Below are positions 39,036 to 50,928 of a stretch of 64,000 nt of DNA, in pieces (positions within the stretch are counted from its first letter, which is position 1; every line of letters begins with the position of its first letter). A program made the position numbers and the translations under genes. The notes under the pieces are model-generated. The model did not search any database. It was not told the DNA's origin and worked only from the letters and a program-made list of their open reading frames with translations. Source of the DNA: Siphlonurus alternatus (lineage: Eukaryota > Arthropoda > Insecta > Ephemeroptera > Siphlonuridae). The stretch lies in assembly GCA_949825025.1 (NCBI GenBank), contig OX463785.1, forward strand, positions 20,771,971-20,835,970, written 5' to 3'.

Positions 39036-40476
39036 CGCGAGTTCTATAGGGAGAAAAAAATCACAAGCAAATAAAGAAAATAAGTTTTTTATGGTGTATT
39101 ATTTACTTTTTAATTACAATATCAGGGGGGAGGGAGTCAATATTGGAGGGTAGTTCGCCATTCACAGACGTACCGAGGGGTTGTAAGTTTGTTAGAGGTT
39201 TCATTTCACCCCCGGCCTCACAAGTTTGCCAGTACGAACTCGCACTAACTTGTCTTGTATAGAAAACTTAGCCACTTTTGTGTAGCTGTACCAAGTCCGT
39301 AGCTCGGATTTAGAGGAGAATAGAAATAAATGACTGAAAAAAAAAAACAGTTCTAACATTTTAGTTACTATGCTTTGAAATTTTGAATGTTTTTTCTACT
39401 TTCAAATGTAGTGGTTGGATTTTGTTCCATATATCGATGGCGTTCCATCATAACTCACTTTATCGCGTTTCTCAAAAACGACAGTTAATTTCATTTATTT
39501 AACCCATGATACAACGTATTTAACCACTGGTTATGCAAGTACAACATGGGTTACGTCATTGCATCTTTACATAAAAGAATTACAACAAGACGCTAAAATA
39601 CAAAACAAAAAAGAATCAATAACAGCACTTTCTAAAAAATTAAATAAAACTACAAAATAACACTTGATAAAATATCTTTAGTATCTTATTAATCACGAAT
39701 ATCACTCATGCAGGAAACATTATATAAAGATCAACACATTGTATTACATTTCAATGCATACAGTACATTTGCCCTCACATTTTCTTATACAATATCATGC
39801 CATTTAAATATTCCAGATCAAATATATACTCTTTTGTTCCCAATATTTTTTGTATTTCTATCACACGCTCCTCATTTTTCATGTACACAAAATTAATTCC
39901 AACATGGAAAAGAACTCAAGTCTGAATTTGCTCAGAGCTGCCGGCTTGGATTATCAAGAAGGTTACAATAGCTGCTACATGGGAGGATAGTTTACTGTGG
40001 AGATCAAGGTGTGTGTAATGTCGAGGTGGGGTGGACGATGTTAATACTTTTATCAATTTGTTGTTACCAGCAACTCAACGAGTGCTTGTTTCAATATTTT
40101 TTGAAATAATTAAAATTATTTTTTGTTTTAATATTCTTTATTTACCATTCTGACTAAAAATATTAAATTATATGCTGTATAATTTGTAAGCAATTTAATA
40201 CATTTCAATATTTATAATACAATTTACACATGACACTTTTATAGTACACTGCTCTATTTCATTCTATAAAAATTAGTTTTAAAATGGATTCCATTATAAA
40301 ATTTAAATATAATTAAATACTACTTTATTATGTAAAAACGTTAAAATTGAATTGAAATAAGAAATTTTTACTATTAAAATTTGTTTTATTTTTATTTTTT
40401 TTTTTACTTTAATTTTTATATTAAAAATAATAAAATTCCAACCATAGCACCCAATAATAAATTATAAGTTGACTAA

Positions 40477-40626
40477 TTTTAATAATTATTACTCTTTTAT
40501 TAAACACAAAAAAAAGTGTACATACATGTGTTCTATTACAGTGTTAATTTATAATGAATATATATTTATAATACTATGTTGTATGTACACTTTTTGTGTT
40601 TAATAAAAGACTAATAATAATTTTAA
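40477..40626. mobile_element. Foldback element (family H)
   Basis: Inverted arms: TCTTTTATTAAACACAAAAA then GTGTACATACA at the left; TGTATGTACACTTTTTGTGT then TTAATAAAAGA at the right. The AT-rich centre is about 50 bp. Noncoding. Confidence 0.7.
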
Positions 40627-40994
40627 TAAATATGATGAAAAATTACTCCATCTTTTTTTTAGTAATTATTAAAAATTATTGAAGTTAATTACTTGTTTTG
40701 AATTATCTTGACCTAACAGTCATTTCAGTTGTATATAATTGTATAATTGTACAATTGTATAATTATGCTTAATATATGTTTCATATGATAATTTTGAAAT
40801 AAAATTGTCATTACCAAACATTTTATACACCGAATTCAAATTAATCACTATAACACCCTAAACAAATATAGGTCCATCCTACCTCGTGCTTGTTTCAACC
40901 CTTGTTCAATCTCCATTGCATATCTGATCACGTAACGCACGTGACTTTAATGTTAACTTCGGCTTCAACTACAGCCGGAACAGTTGGACATGGA

Positions 40995-41025
40995 TACCGG
41001 AAGTAGCCGGAAGTAACATTTTCTT
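40995..41025. mobile_element. MITE family C, one-ended fragment
   Basis: ACCGGAAGTAGCCGGAAGTA matches the family C terminal repeat; no partner repeat is found within 300 bp. Confidence 0.5.
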
Positions 41026-43206
41026 AACTACTTTTATCATTGAAAATTTGTCACTAATTAATAATTTCAAAATATGAAATCCTTCATGTAGTTTCTGAAA
41101 ACACAAAATGTTTCCATTCGCTTATTACTATATCACTTTTATTCCAGTTACAGTGTATGGAGACCTAAGAGTAGATACAGTATCAAATAGTAAGGCTAGA
41201 ACGTACGCAAGCTGTTTTCTGACTTGCTGAATGGCATCACATTTTACCAAGTTTCACAATAGTGACGTCACGCAGCCGTGTTGTTGACGCAAATGACATG
41301 ATGATGTGAATATGAAGAAATTTTATACGAAGTTAATATAGGTTGTATGTAATATACATGTTCTGCATTCGATCGACCTTATGTAAAGAAATCGAATGTA
41401 AAAATATACACAAATTATTAGCCTTGATGAATAGAACTATAATTTTTTTATACGAAATAAAAAGGGTCAATAAATATATTTATATAATTATATAAGTTAT
41501 GTAATTATTATTAGAATGAATTTTAATTTATTTGGGTATCGGACTTGACAATATTGATTTAATTAAGTGGATCTTCAGCTAACCATATTTTTTAAGTGAC
41601 CAGAAAATAAAATATAGAAATTTAACATGGTGTCTTATGCACGGAAACCAAAAATGGGGTTATACTATAATATAATAAGATAACCGACACCCTGAATTTC
41701 TTCAAATCATGATAAAGGTTTAGAACATTCTCGAATAAGTTCATTTCGTTTCATTTAAAAAAAAAAAAAAATACAGAAGTTGTTATTCACCAAATATAAT
41801 CCATCACTTGAAATCTTGAAAAACATATTATCGCTGCTTATTTGATATCCATTATTACAGTACTTAACGATCACATAATAAATCAATAATATAATAATAG
41901 TCTATGAAACGTACGCTGTCGTCAAATATATGCTGCATAAATCAGAAGTTTATCTCTAAACAAATGAATATTGTTTAATATTTATATTATAGTTTTTGAT
42001 TTTTCTCACGTAAATCTAATTTTTAAATTTAACTGTTGCAAATGTTTTCATTTTATTTTTTATACAAAGAATTTACACTTGTATTTTATATTTTATTAAA
42101 TATACATTTTAATTAAATAATAAATAAAATTTATTAAATTGATTTTTTTTTCTAAATAATAGTGTTCTTTTTTTTTAAACTATTTAACCTCTAGTTTAAA
42201 TCAGAATAGTTGAATGTTTAATAAACGATTGATTAATTGGTTGGTATTTTGGGGCAATTGAAACATTTTGGTCATGTATATGCCTCCTTGTATAATAAAC
42301 GTGGTATTAAATATTAGAGAGTATAATTTCCATGTTTTGAAGAAAACTGCGCTAAATTAAAATGTGCCTCATTAAAATTGTACATAATTTTTATAAATTC
42401 ATTAAGTTCTAAATACTAGGTTTTATTGACACCTTGAAAAATGATAACATGAGGTCATTAACTAACTAGGTTTCCAATATTTATTTTATATTTATATTGC
42501 TGTCTAATTATATTGAACAGTAATGAAAACGATTTGTTAAAATGTACAACTTTTACTCAATGATAATATAGGTGCACCGTTTACGTTACTATTCTAAAAG
42601 TTAAATAGCTATATAATCAAAATTTTAAACTTATAGATACATTATTTTATATATAAAAAAAAAGAGCGAATAGATTACTGTTCTGCATTCAAAGTAAATT
42701 GAATTTATTGGAAAACACAAGTAGAAGTACGAACTTTAATTATGAACGGTATAAAGTTTTGTAAATATTTTCATACCAGTAAAATTACTAAATGGTAATC
42801 ACGTACATTATTTGCACGGTAATTACATCAATATAATCAGATAACACTCGAGGCAAACTTGCTTGAGTTCCGTAATAATTACATTTTGAGAGGCGACCTG
42901 TTCGCTTCTCTCTCTCTAGCAGCTAAGGAAGAGCTCAAATAATAAAGTATAATATAAATATATTTTTTATAGGAACCAAAATATGCTATGGGGAAGATTT
43001 TTCATATAATTTATATCATTAAATAAAAATATATATAATTATATAACAAATATTATGTAGAATAACTTTTATATACATACATATACAAGAATATATATAG
43101 CTATAATTCCAATAAGAATTGCACATCGCATCATACGGTTGTCACAGCAAATGTTCTATAACCGTTCGTGTATCAATGCATCACCGCAGGCTATGATTAT
43201 CAATTA

Positions 43207-43291
43207 TGACGTCACAACAAATGAGCATCAACAAAACTGACGTCACGAGTTTTTTCACACCAAGCGCACTATAAATGACCTTGTGACGTCA
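43207..43291. promoter_or_regulatory. Cluster of three TGACGTCA sites
   Basis: TGACGTCA occurs at 43207, 43238 and 43284, each inside a longer TGACGTCAC or GTGACGTCA context. The octamer is the palindromic CRE bound by CREB/ATF-type bZIP proteins. The cluster ends 78 bp before the tRNA-Lys gene. Unlike most other copies in the window it is not inside an obvious foldback element. Confidence 0.45.
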
Positions 43292-43369
43292 TCACAGCTA
43301 GCAGCTGCATTTTTTTTAAATAGAATTTTGTTTGTATAAATTATAAACTTTAGCTCTATCTTTTTACAT

Positions 43370-43442
43370 TCCCGGCTAGCTCAGTCGGTAGAGCACGAGA
43401 CTCTTAATCTCGGGGTCGTGGGTTCGAGCCCCACGTTGGGAG
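43370..43442 (+). tRNA. tRNA-Lys(CTT)
   Basis: A complete 73-nt cloverleaf. The 7-bp acceptor stem has U1-A72, three C-G pairs, two G-U pairs and C7-G66. The D stem is GCTC/GAGC, the anticodon stem CGAGA/TCTCG with loop CTCTTAA (anticodon CTT at 43403-43405), and the T stem GTGGG/CCCAC. The A box (TAGCTCAGTCGG, 43377-43388) and B box (GGTTCGAGCCC, 43421-43431) are intact, and a T5 Pol III terminator lies at 43446-43450. It sits in sense orientation in K2P intron 2 with its own internal promoter. The first pair is U1-A72 rather than the G1-C72 I expect for tRNA-Lys; otherwise it looks functional. Confidence 0.95.
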
Positions 43443-43761
43443 AAATTTTTATTATATTTTGTAGTTTCATAAAATTGAGCTTAAGTTTTCAACACTTATA
43501 GAAAGTAATTACATTGGTAAATTTATTAACTGCATTGGTAATTATACATAAAGTTTTCGGAATTTTATTATAAGCACAATGTGATTCTAAATATAATAAA
43601 TGAATATTTTATTATTTATTAATTAACGGCTATGTAGATTATTTACTATTTAGGTCATGATGTTGGGTATATTATTTAAAATGAATGCAAGTTAAATTTA
43701 ATACGTACGCAATTACTGAAATTATTCTATACCCAGCTTTAATTTGCTTCAATATTACATC

Positions 43762-43765
<4 letters not shown>

Positions 43766-43847
<82 letters not shown>
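43766..43847. repeat. (GA)n microsatellite, 82 bp
   Basis: Uninterrupted GA dinucleotides. Confidence 0.98.
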
Positions 43848-43850
<3 letters not shown>

Positions 43851-43884
43851 CTAATAATAGCATCCTAAAATGATTCTATTATTG

Positions 43885-44090
43885 TGCTAGCGTCTCATTT
43901 TACTGGTCTAAAGCGAGATTTGATGGTGGCTATAAAGTGGTGTGTAAAGTTCTCGCTCTTTTTGTCGCGGTCAAGCGTGTTTTTTAAGCACTTAACGCTG
44001 CCGGCCAAGTTTCGCGGGAAATGTCGTTGGCAGCGCTCGAGAGAGCCGGCGTCGTGTGGGGGAAGTAGAGGAAGTTGCTTCAACTAAAAG
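43885..44090. other. GC-richer noncoding patch in intron 2
   Basis: About 200 bp (for example CGCTGCCGGCCAAGTTTCGC) stand out from AT-rich flanks. Frames on both strands are open for 62-67 codons only because of the composition. No domain is recognised; it could be a regulatory element or an old insertion. Confidence 0.3.
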
Positions 44091-45077
44091 AGGATTTTAT
44101 ATTTCCTTGTTCCAAGATTTGTGCGTGAGACTTTGTAGTTTACAGTATGTCTTTTAAACATTAGCTAATAACATATATTTATTTTATTATATACATTCTA
44201 ATGTATTAATTAATTCATTCATTTATATTTTATTTTCATTTTTACTTTTAGTTTTATTATTGTACTGACACTACATAGTGCCAAGTGTGATTTGCGTTAC
44301 ATACAAATGGTAATTTTAAAAGGAACCGAATAAAATTTAAATAACATTATAATTCAATATAGAAACTTTCCAATTTATTTATTAAATAAATTGAAATTTG
44401 TGTTACAAAATTATTATTACTTTACAAATTAAATATTTTTTAATATTTATAATAAAGATTAAAAAAATAACACAATAAATGTTGTCTTTTTCTAATTAGC
44501 GCGTGCGTAAAGTGAATGCATATTTGACCAAATGCCAAACAAGAACAAAGCTTCAGTACTTTCCTACAACAAGAAAAGGTTTAATTAATTACAAATTAAA
44601 ACTAAGAATTTGTAATTTCTCAATTCAGCATGTTTTAATGTTTGGTTGTTAGGAAACATTCATAATAATCGTAGAAATAATTTGGTTAAAAATCTTCCCG
44701 CCATGGAACATAATATTATCGCCTTGAGGTTAGACAACTTTTTCAACATATAAATCAAGCGAAGTACATACACAGTAGGGGCAAGTTGCGAAATTAATTA
44801 CGTCTCTCAGGTCAATTTTATACAATGTATATAATAAAATATTTATAACAATATTTTTATCTGGCTGATTGATTGTGTACCCAAATTTATATTGCAATAT
44901 ATATATTTTTTTTTCAATTTTTTTAATGTGAAAGGGGATATGTATATAGTTTGCTTATTATAAAATTTTACATTAACAAAGTTTATTTTTCCGGGGGGGG
45001 GGGGGAACGAACCTGTTCATGTCTTTATAATTAATAATTTTAAACTGAGTTTTTTTCTCAACATTTTTTTTGTAGAA

Positions 45078-45204
45078 GTACAGACGTCACCTCGGAAAAT
45101 TTCCCTTTTTTGCAGTCTTGTAAAAGCCCATGCAGTAAGAATAACACAGGGCCTGGTAATTAACAAGACTGCAAATGAGAAATTTTCTAACGTGATGAGT
45201 GTAC
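45078..45204. mobile_element. Foldback MITE family B, copy 4
   Basis: Starts TACAGACGTCACCTCGGAAA and ends with the inverted arm AACGTGATGAGTGTACA. The inner ACACAGGGCCTGG is the reverse complement of the family centre. Confidence 0.8.
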
Positions 45205-45744
45205 ATATCTGCCATACAGATAAAGTTAACAGTTAAAATTGTCAATTTACAATGATTATAATACGGGTCCATGCTAATCCTTTGTGCACTTTAGTGACTC
45301 AATTCGACAGAATGTGACGTCATAAATAGAGTTAATTTTAGTATATTTACATTTGGTAACGACAAATCCTTTAGAACGATTTCCATTCAGTAAAATATTT
45401 CCAATTCATTGAACTAAATATATTTTATATATCCAGTTGTTCATTTTCAGAAAATAAGCTTGGCTTATTTACTCTTGATTTGATCATAAAAACTCAATAT
45501 AATTCTTTTTAACAAAAAACACGTATATACTTTATATATAACTCAAGTATTAAGAATTTATACAATTTATTTTTATGTCGAGAAAAAACAAGCATTTTTC
45601 CTTTTTTAACAAACGAAAATAGAATGGACGAGAAATCTATTTTCGTTTTTTTTTTTTTTCCAATGTTGTCGTGAGAAAAGCAAGTAAGGTTTTTCCCCTC
45701 GAGCGTCTAATAGAAGACATCGATCTGCTGTCGTCTGTGTGCAG

Positions 45745-45747
<3 letters not shown>

Positions 45748-45839
<92 letters not shown>
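45748..45839. repeat. (CT)n microsatellite, 92 bp
   Basis: Uninterrupted TC dinucleotides. Confidence 0.98.
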
Positions 45840-45842
<3 letters not shown>

Positions 45843-46603
45843 TCCTACTCGTCTCTCGTCGTGGAAATGTCCTAAAAGGACAGCTGCCTTTTTTTAATGC
45901 CACCACGTGTGATGAAATTTGATGCTGATTGAAATTTAAATTAAAACTTTTATTGGTCTTATTTGAATGCGAAAGTATTAAAATAAATTCAAGATATATA
46001 TAGTAATGTTCAAATATTGCATTATACTAATGCTAAGTCCCTAAGGCAAGCCTCTGGGGCAAATATACTCCATTCCTTAAATGATAATTCAATTCAACGA
46101 TTCCAGTTTGAATTTTGAATTAGTTTTATTAAATTATTGTTCTGTTTTACCACTTACAAGACGTTATTATTTTGCTTAATTTTTTTCTAAAAAGAAGAAT
46201 TCTTTATTTTTTAAAACTTGAGTAAAAATTTAAAACAATATGGCAAACTTAAATTTAAATAATTTAATTTGCATTAAATAAAAACAAAGCTGTTGCTGAT
46301 AAACTAAAAACTTAAACTTAATTTATGTACTGATGGTAAAACACAATTTAAAAAGTTTTGCCTTGCTTGTTTTTGCATTTGCATAAACTTTTTGTTTAAA
46401 TTTGAGCTTTAAAAAATCTTACCAGGATTATTTTCTTTCCATCAGTAAAAAATACGGGCAAATTATTTACCAGCAAATATACATAATACCGAAAGTTTTA
46501 TGTAAGAATATCTTAAAACATGTTCTCTTTGGAAGCAATTTTCATAAATTTTAGTGTACAGTACGTTTCATTATTCTGTATATTTGAGGTTAACAATGGA
46601 CAA
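45840..46603. other. AT-rich intron stretch
   Basis: Nothing recognisable. Confidence 0.5.
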
Positions 46604-46933
46604 CCTGCATACATGACAAATTTTTATTGCTGAAATGAACAGAGGGCACCAAATTATGCTTCTCTGAATTTTTCATATTGTTTTGAGACACAGGACTATT
46701 TTTAAATAATTGTTGAAAGTTCTGTAAGTTAAGTTGGCACCCCTGAATCCTTAATAAAAAAGATAGGGCCTCGACGCCTATTGACGCCTCCAAGAGACGT
46801 GGCCGCAATTTCAATAATAATTATACTTCTGGGATTCAAAAGAATCTGAAAAAAATTGAGAGTAGCATAATTTGTTAGCTTCTATTTATTTCGGGAATAT
46901 TAAAAAAACAAAAACAAAAAAAAATCCTGCAGG
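46604..46933. mobile_element. MITE family D, copy 2
   Basis: About 330 bp. The left end ACATGACAAATTTTTATTGC then TGAAATGAACAGAGGG is mirrored by the diverged right end. The inner segment GTTGGCACCCCTGAATCCTT and GACGCCTATTGACGCCTCC is shared with the copy at 52146, which defines a subfamily. Confidence 0.75.
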
Positions 46934-47461
46934 TCTGGCAAAGGTGATCTAAACTCATTGCAAGTGTTTGCTAATGAATTTTAATTAATTTATCATGTTT
47001 CACCTGCTGTGTTCACTCAGAAAGGTAGATAGGATAATAACTTTGCACACATGTGGTGCCTGAAAATACTTAAGATTAAAAGATTAAGGTGAATTGATTA
47101 TGAGATTTAATATGGTAGGTAAACAGACAGCTTTACTAGTATATATACTGTATAGTCAATAAGCCTTGATAAAACATTATCAATTAATATTTTAATACTT
47201 AAAAAAAACACAAGATTTAATTTAAAATTTATTAATTCTATTTTATACTTTATCTAGAATCTAATTACACAAAAACTTTATATCAATATTAGAGCTTAAA
47301 ATTTTTTAGTATCACAGTATCACACTGTATTTTACAGGAATTTTATAACAAATTTATTTCTAATTAATATAAATAAAATATATATTAATATTGCTCAATA
47401 TTGCGAACGAGGGACGGTCATATTTAACTTTGGACATGCTTTAATCCATTGATAAAAAGTA

Positions 47462-47642
47462 GAGGTGTCCATCTTGACTGAGGTTTTCCACGGTTCCCTC
47501 ATGCAGTTTCACTATAGCGAATGCTGGGACGCGTAACAGGCCGTGGCCACCATCCGTTCCCTACCTTATCCTTTACTCATTACCTCGCCGCGAGCTGTAA
47601 GCTCTTAGGGGTGTATCCTCGTAAAAAATAAATAAAAAATAA
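47462..47642 (+). mobile_element. SINE or LINE 3'-end fragment
   Basis: A GC-richer segment (TTCACTATAGCGAATGCTGG, CCGTGGCCACCATCCGTTCC, GAGCTGTAAGCTCTTAGG) ends in GTGTATCCTCGTAAAAAATA and an AAATAA-type tail. The plan (GC-rich body, then TCGTAAA and an A-rich repeat) resembles abundant insect SINEs or RTE-type LINE tails. No reverse transcriptase is present. Confidence 0.5.
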
Positions 47643-47762
47643 AGTGTAGACTTGTAGACAGATAAAAAATATGCTAGACAAGATAGTACATACTTTCTTA
47701 TTGGGGCTGTAATTACAAGGTGGGTATGTATTACCATGAAGAGCAGGACGGTGGTATAACAT

Positions 47763-47843
47763 GGAGATAAAGTCTGGTTTTAATTAGCTGCTGTCAGAGC
47801 GACCACCGAGCTAATTACACGACCGTACCGACACGAACCTGCA
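47763..47843. repeat. Mirrored noncoding block 1, left arm
   Basis: About 81 bp whose reverse complement matches 63333-63412 almost base for base, including GGTCGTGTAATTAGCTCG and TCTGACAGCAGCTAATTAAA. Both copies contain the dyad TAATTAGCT..AGCTAATTA, with the TAATTA cores typical of homeodomain sites. It lies 3.1 kb upstream of K2P exon 3. Conservation of such a block between introns that have otherwise diverged suggests a constrained regulatory element or a remnant of the inverted duplication. Confidence 0.75.
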
Positions 47844-48510
47844 GCCTTTGATAATACTTTCAAGGCTCTTATAACTTGAATAGAAATTGTATAATTATAT
47901 TACACTCTTATCTTTTCACTATACCCTTTGGTTTTAATATTATTATCTCTTAATTTGTTTTTATAAAGTAATTTTACTATATATGTCTCGCAGAATTCTT
48001 TATGAACTGTTTTGATAATTTTAAATTACTCTTAACGATAAAGTATTATATTATGCTTTAATTAGCCTTTTATTGCATTCAAAAAGCAATTATATATTTC
48101 ATATTTTAATAATAATACAATATTATCTGAATTAAATGCAGTTGAAAACAGTCAATTTGGATCCAGTTAAATGTAAAAAATTTGACTGCTTGAAATTGTT
48201 GTATCTTTCCAAAAGACATTCGAAAAGGAATGGGATTTGCGCATGCAACAGTAGTAGGAAATTTGTGTTGTTCGATGTAAAAAATTTAAATTAAAATAAG
48301 TGCTAAGATAAAGTTTAAACAGAACTATTTTTAACCTCATTTTAACGCAAAATAACGAAATACATCTACATTTGAACTAAATTGCGAAGAAGTAACTATA
48401 TGGTTGCTTTTTATTTAGTATATTGCCATGTATTTTATGTAATTTATTAAGGATAAGATTTTATTATACAGTATAATACGTTTTCCTCTTTTATAATATC
48501 CAAACATACT

Positions 48511-48639
48511 CAGCTATTTTCCATTACTAACGTTAATCCAGTTCAGTAGTGCCCCCATTTGTTGTTTGTAGTGGACGTTTGCAGTCTCCAGTTTGTGCAG
48601 TAATCGATAGACACTAATTTGTCACGTCTGAGAGGGTCC
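48511..48639. repeat. Mirrored noncoding block 2, left arm
   Basis: The reverse complement matches 62821-62938: shared pieces include TTAGTGTCTATCGATTACT, CACAAACTG, CTGCAAACGTCCA and TGGATTAACGTTAGTA. A few short indels separate the copies. Confidence 0.75.
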
Positions 48640-50928
48640 ATGCCTTTGTAAGCCGTCCACGCTTTCAATGGAATATCAATTTACGTTTAGTGTGACGTCT
48701 AATGGAATCTGTCCCCGTTTGGAAACCAACAACAAGCACATTTTAATACGTGCTTCAAAGTCACCATGGAAAATACAGTGGAAGTAATGTTGTATATTAT
48801 TCGATGCAATGCGAGGCTTATGATTTTATAGAATCAAACAAATTTCAAAATCTCAGTGGTTATAAAAAATGGAACAAATAAATAATAATAATAATAATAC
48901 TTATAGTGTACACTAAATACAAAACTCAATACATAATTTTTCTAAAAGAGAAGAAGCCCCTGCTTCAGACAAAATGGCTACTACTTACTGGACTTGTAGA
49001 CTAGCACGTAGCAAGGAAACAGGATTTCTTATAAACAATAAACATTAACCTTTATCATGTAAAAATAAACATTTTGTAATCATGTAATATGCATATTAGA
49101 TGATGAATTTTTAATATGGTGTATTTTTTAATGCTAAAATTGTCACTCCTTTTTATTTTTACATTCTCTTCAGCATTTGTTAGAATAACAAAGCGTCATA
49201 TCTCAGCTCTGTTGTGTAAATTACATAAACAACTGTCATAGGTTTTCATTGTGAAATAAGAATTAAATATATAATGTGTATATCACAGTATGTAAATTAT
49301 AAATTTGCAAGTAAAAATCTCACATTTAGTTGTTACCAAAATTATAAAACCTTTATTTTTAGAATAATGATATATGGGATAGATGATAATATAATTTCAA
49401 ATTACATGATTTATTATTACTGTACAATGCAACAAGATATATTTAAAGAAGGAAATACTCTCGTTGTCCACGGGTTAAAAACCACGGTTAGTCTGGTTCC
49501 AGAAATACACTGATACCAAAAATAGCTAGTGAAAAATCAGGGAATCTTCAAATTTTGTTTTATGTTTATGTATTTTTTTTTAATGAACTAACGCCAAATT
49601 TAGCTCTTGTTAAAAATATCAGGCTTCATATCATTAGTATAAATAAAAAAAAAAAAAGATTCCAGCCTTCAAATAAAAATATATATCAAAATTTGATATT
49701 AACATTGACAGTAATTTGATGTTATATTTTATAATGCATACTTCACTTACAGAATGTCAATTCTATGCTAATTCAAAATTTGAGTTGAATGTCGGTTTCA
49801 TTATTATAAAAGAAAATTCCCTTGTAACAAAAAGTTAGTAAAAAATAAGAAAGTAAGAAACAATTTTATTTGGAATTTTACTCTCAGCTTAGCCTTTGGT
49901 ATTTTAATTATGGTCCTGATAAAATTCTAGAAGGAGTTTCAAAGACACAATTATAAAAATTCTTATCAGGAAGCATTGTTTTTGTTACAAAATGATACCT
50001 TCTTTTTATGTGACTTTTATATATTTAAAATGGACAGTTTTATCTCTAGTTTCCTTTGTGAGCCAACCCAGAAATGTGAAGGTTATAATACCTTTAATTT
50101 TTAAACTCTTTAAATTGTGGTCATTAAAATGATAGTTATACGTAATCAGATATAGACCCACCATATCCAGTACAAATAGTTTGAAACAAAAAAACCTAAT
50201 CAATGAAACTTTGTAATTACAAAGAAAACAGAAAATCCAGTGCATGAAATGTCATATAAAAGAGATTGCAACAGTATAAAATTCATAAAAATCTTTATAG
50301 TGCGATTAACAATTAAATACTAAAAACATTCTATAAATAATATTCAGATACAGATTTTAGTTTTAAAAAATATTGATCATCTTAAATTTCATTAACTAAT
50401 TAACATATTGATTCCTCAAAGGTACAACCCATCTTATGATTTTAAGTCTGGTTTAATAATTGGCATGACTTTGTTTTAAATTTTATATAAAAAAATATTT
50501 TAAAAAATTTATATTTATTCAATAAATAAAGCATTATATATCCATTGTTTAGAGCTTTTATGCGCAATACTAGTCAAAAAAACAATTTCAAAACAATTTT
50601 TTAATTTATCGTATTTTGTTAAATTCTTGCATTTTAAATAATTATAAAATATTAATACAATATATAATTAATTAATAAATATTTGTATACATTATAAAAA
50701 AAAAGTAAATTTTAAAGCTACTTTATAAAAAAATACATCTGGTAATTTATTCTATAGCAGTAATAAGGGAGATGTTACAGATATTATAAAATTATCTTAA
50801 TAAATTTGGACGTAATGTATAAAGCAATGGCATATTTTATAGAAAATTATATATATAATTATTATGTAATAGAATTATACCAAATTATAGCTTCCAATAA
50901 CAAATGTCCCCGTTTGCCCATGTTCCAG
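48640..50928 (+). other. K2P intron 2, right end
   Basis: AT-rich, with an (AAT)n stretch at about 48882-48900. No exon-like segment appears until the acceptor TGTTCCAG at 50921-50928. Frames of 79 codons (49274, 50006) have no support. Confidence 0.6.

Larger units (their letters stand above)
33594..43206 (+). other. K2P intron 2, left part
   Basis: Intron 2 runs from 33594 to 50928 (17,335 bp; donor GTGAGT, acceptor TGTTCCAG). In this part no exon-like GC-rich frame is seen. It holds microsatellites (34946, 35417, 36650), a C run at 35551-35563, a T run at about 36325-36350, a partial family J element and a foldback at 40477. 39120-39320 is GC-richer but shows no domain. Confidence 0.7.

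Noticed and set aside
47462..47642. Possible conserved exon
   Set aside because: The A-rich AAATAA-type tail and lack of a long frame point to a retroposon end instead.
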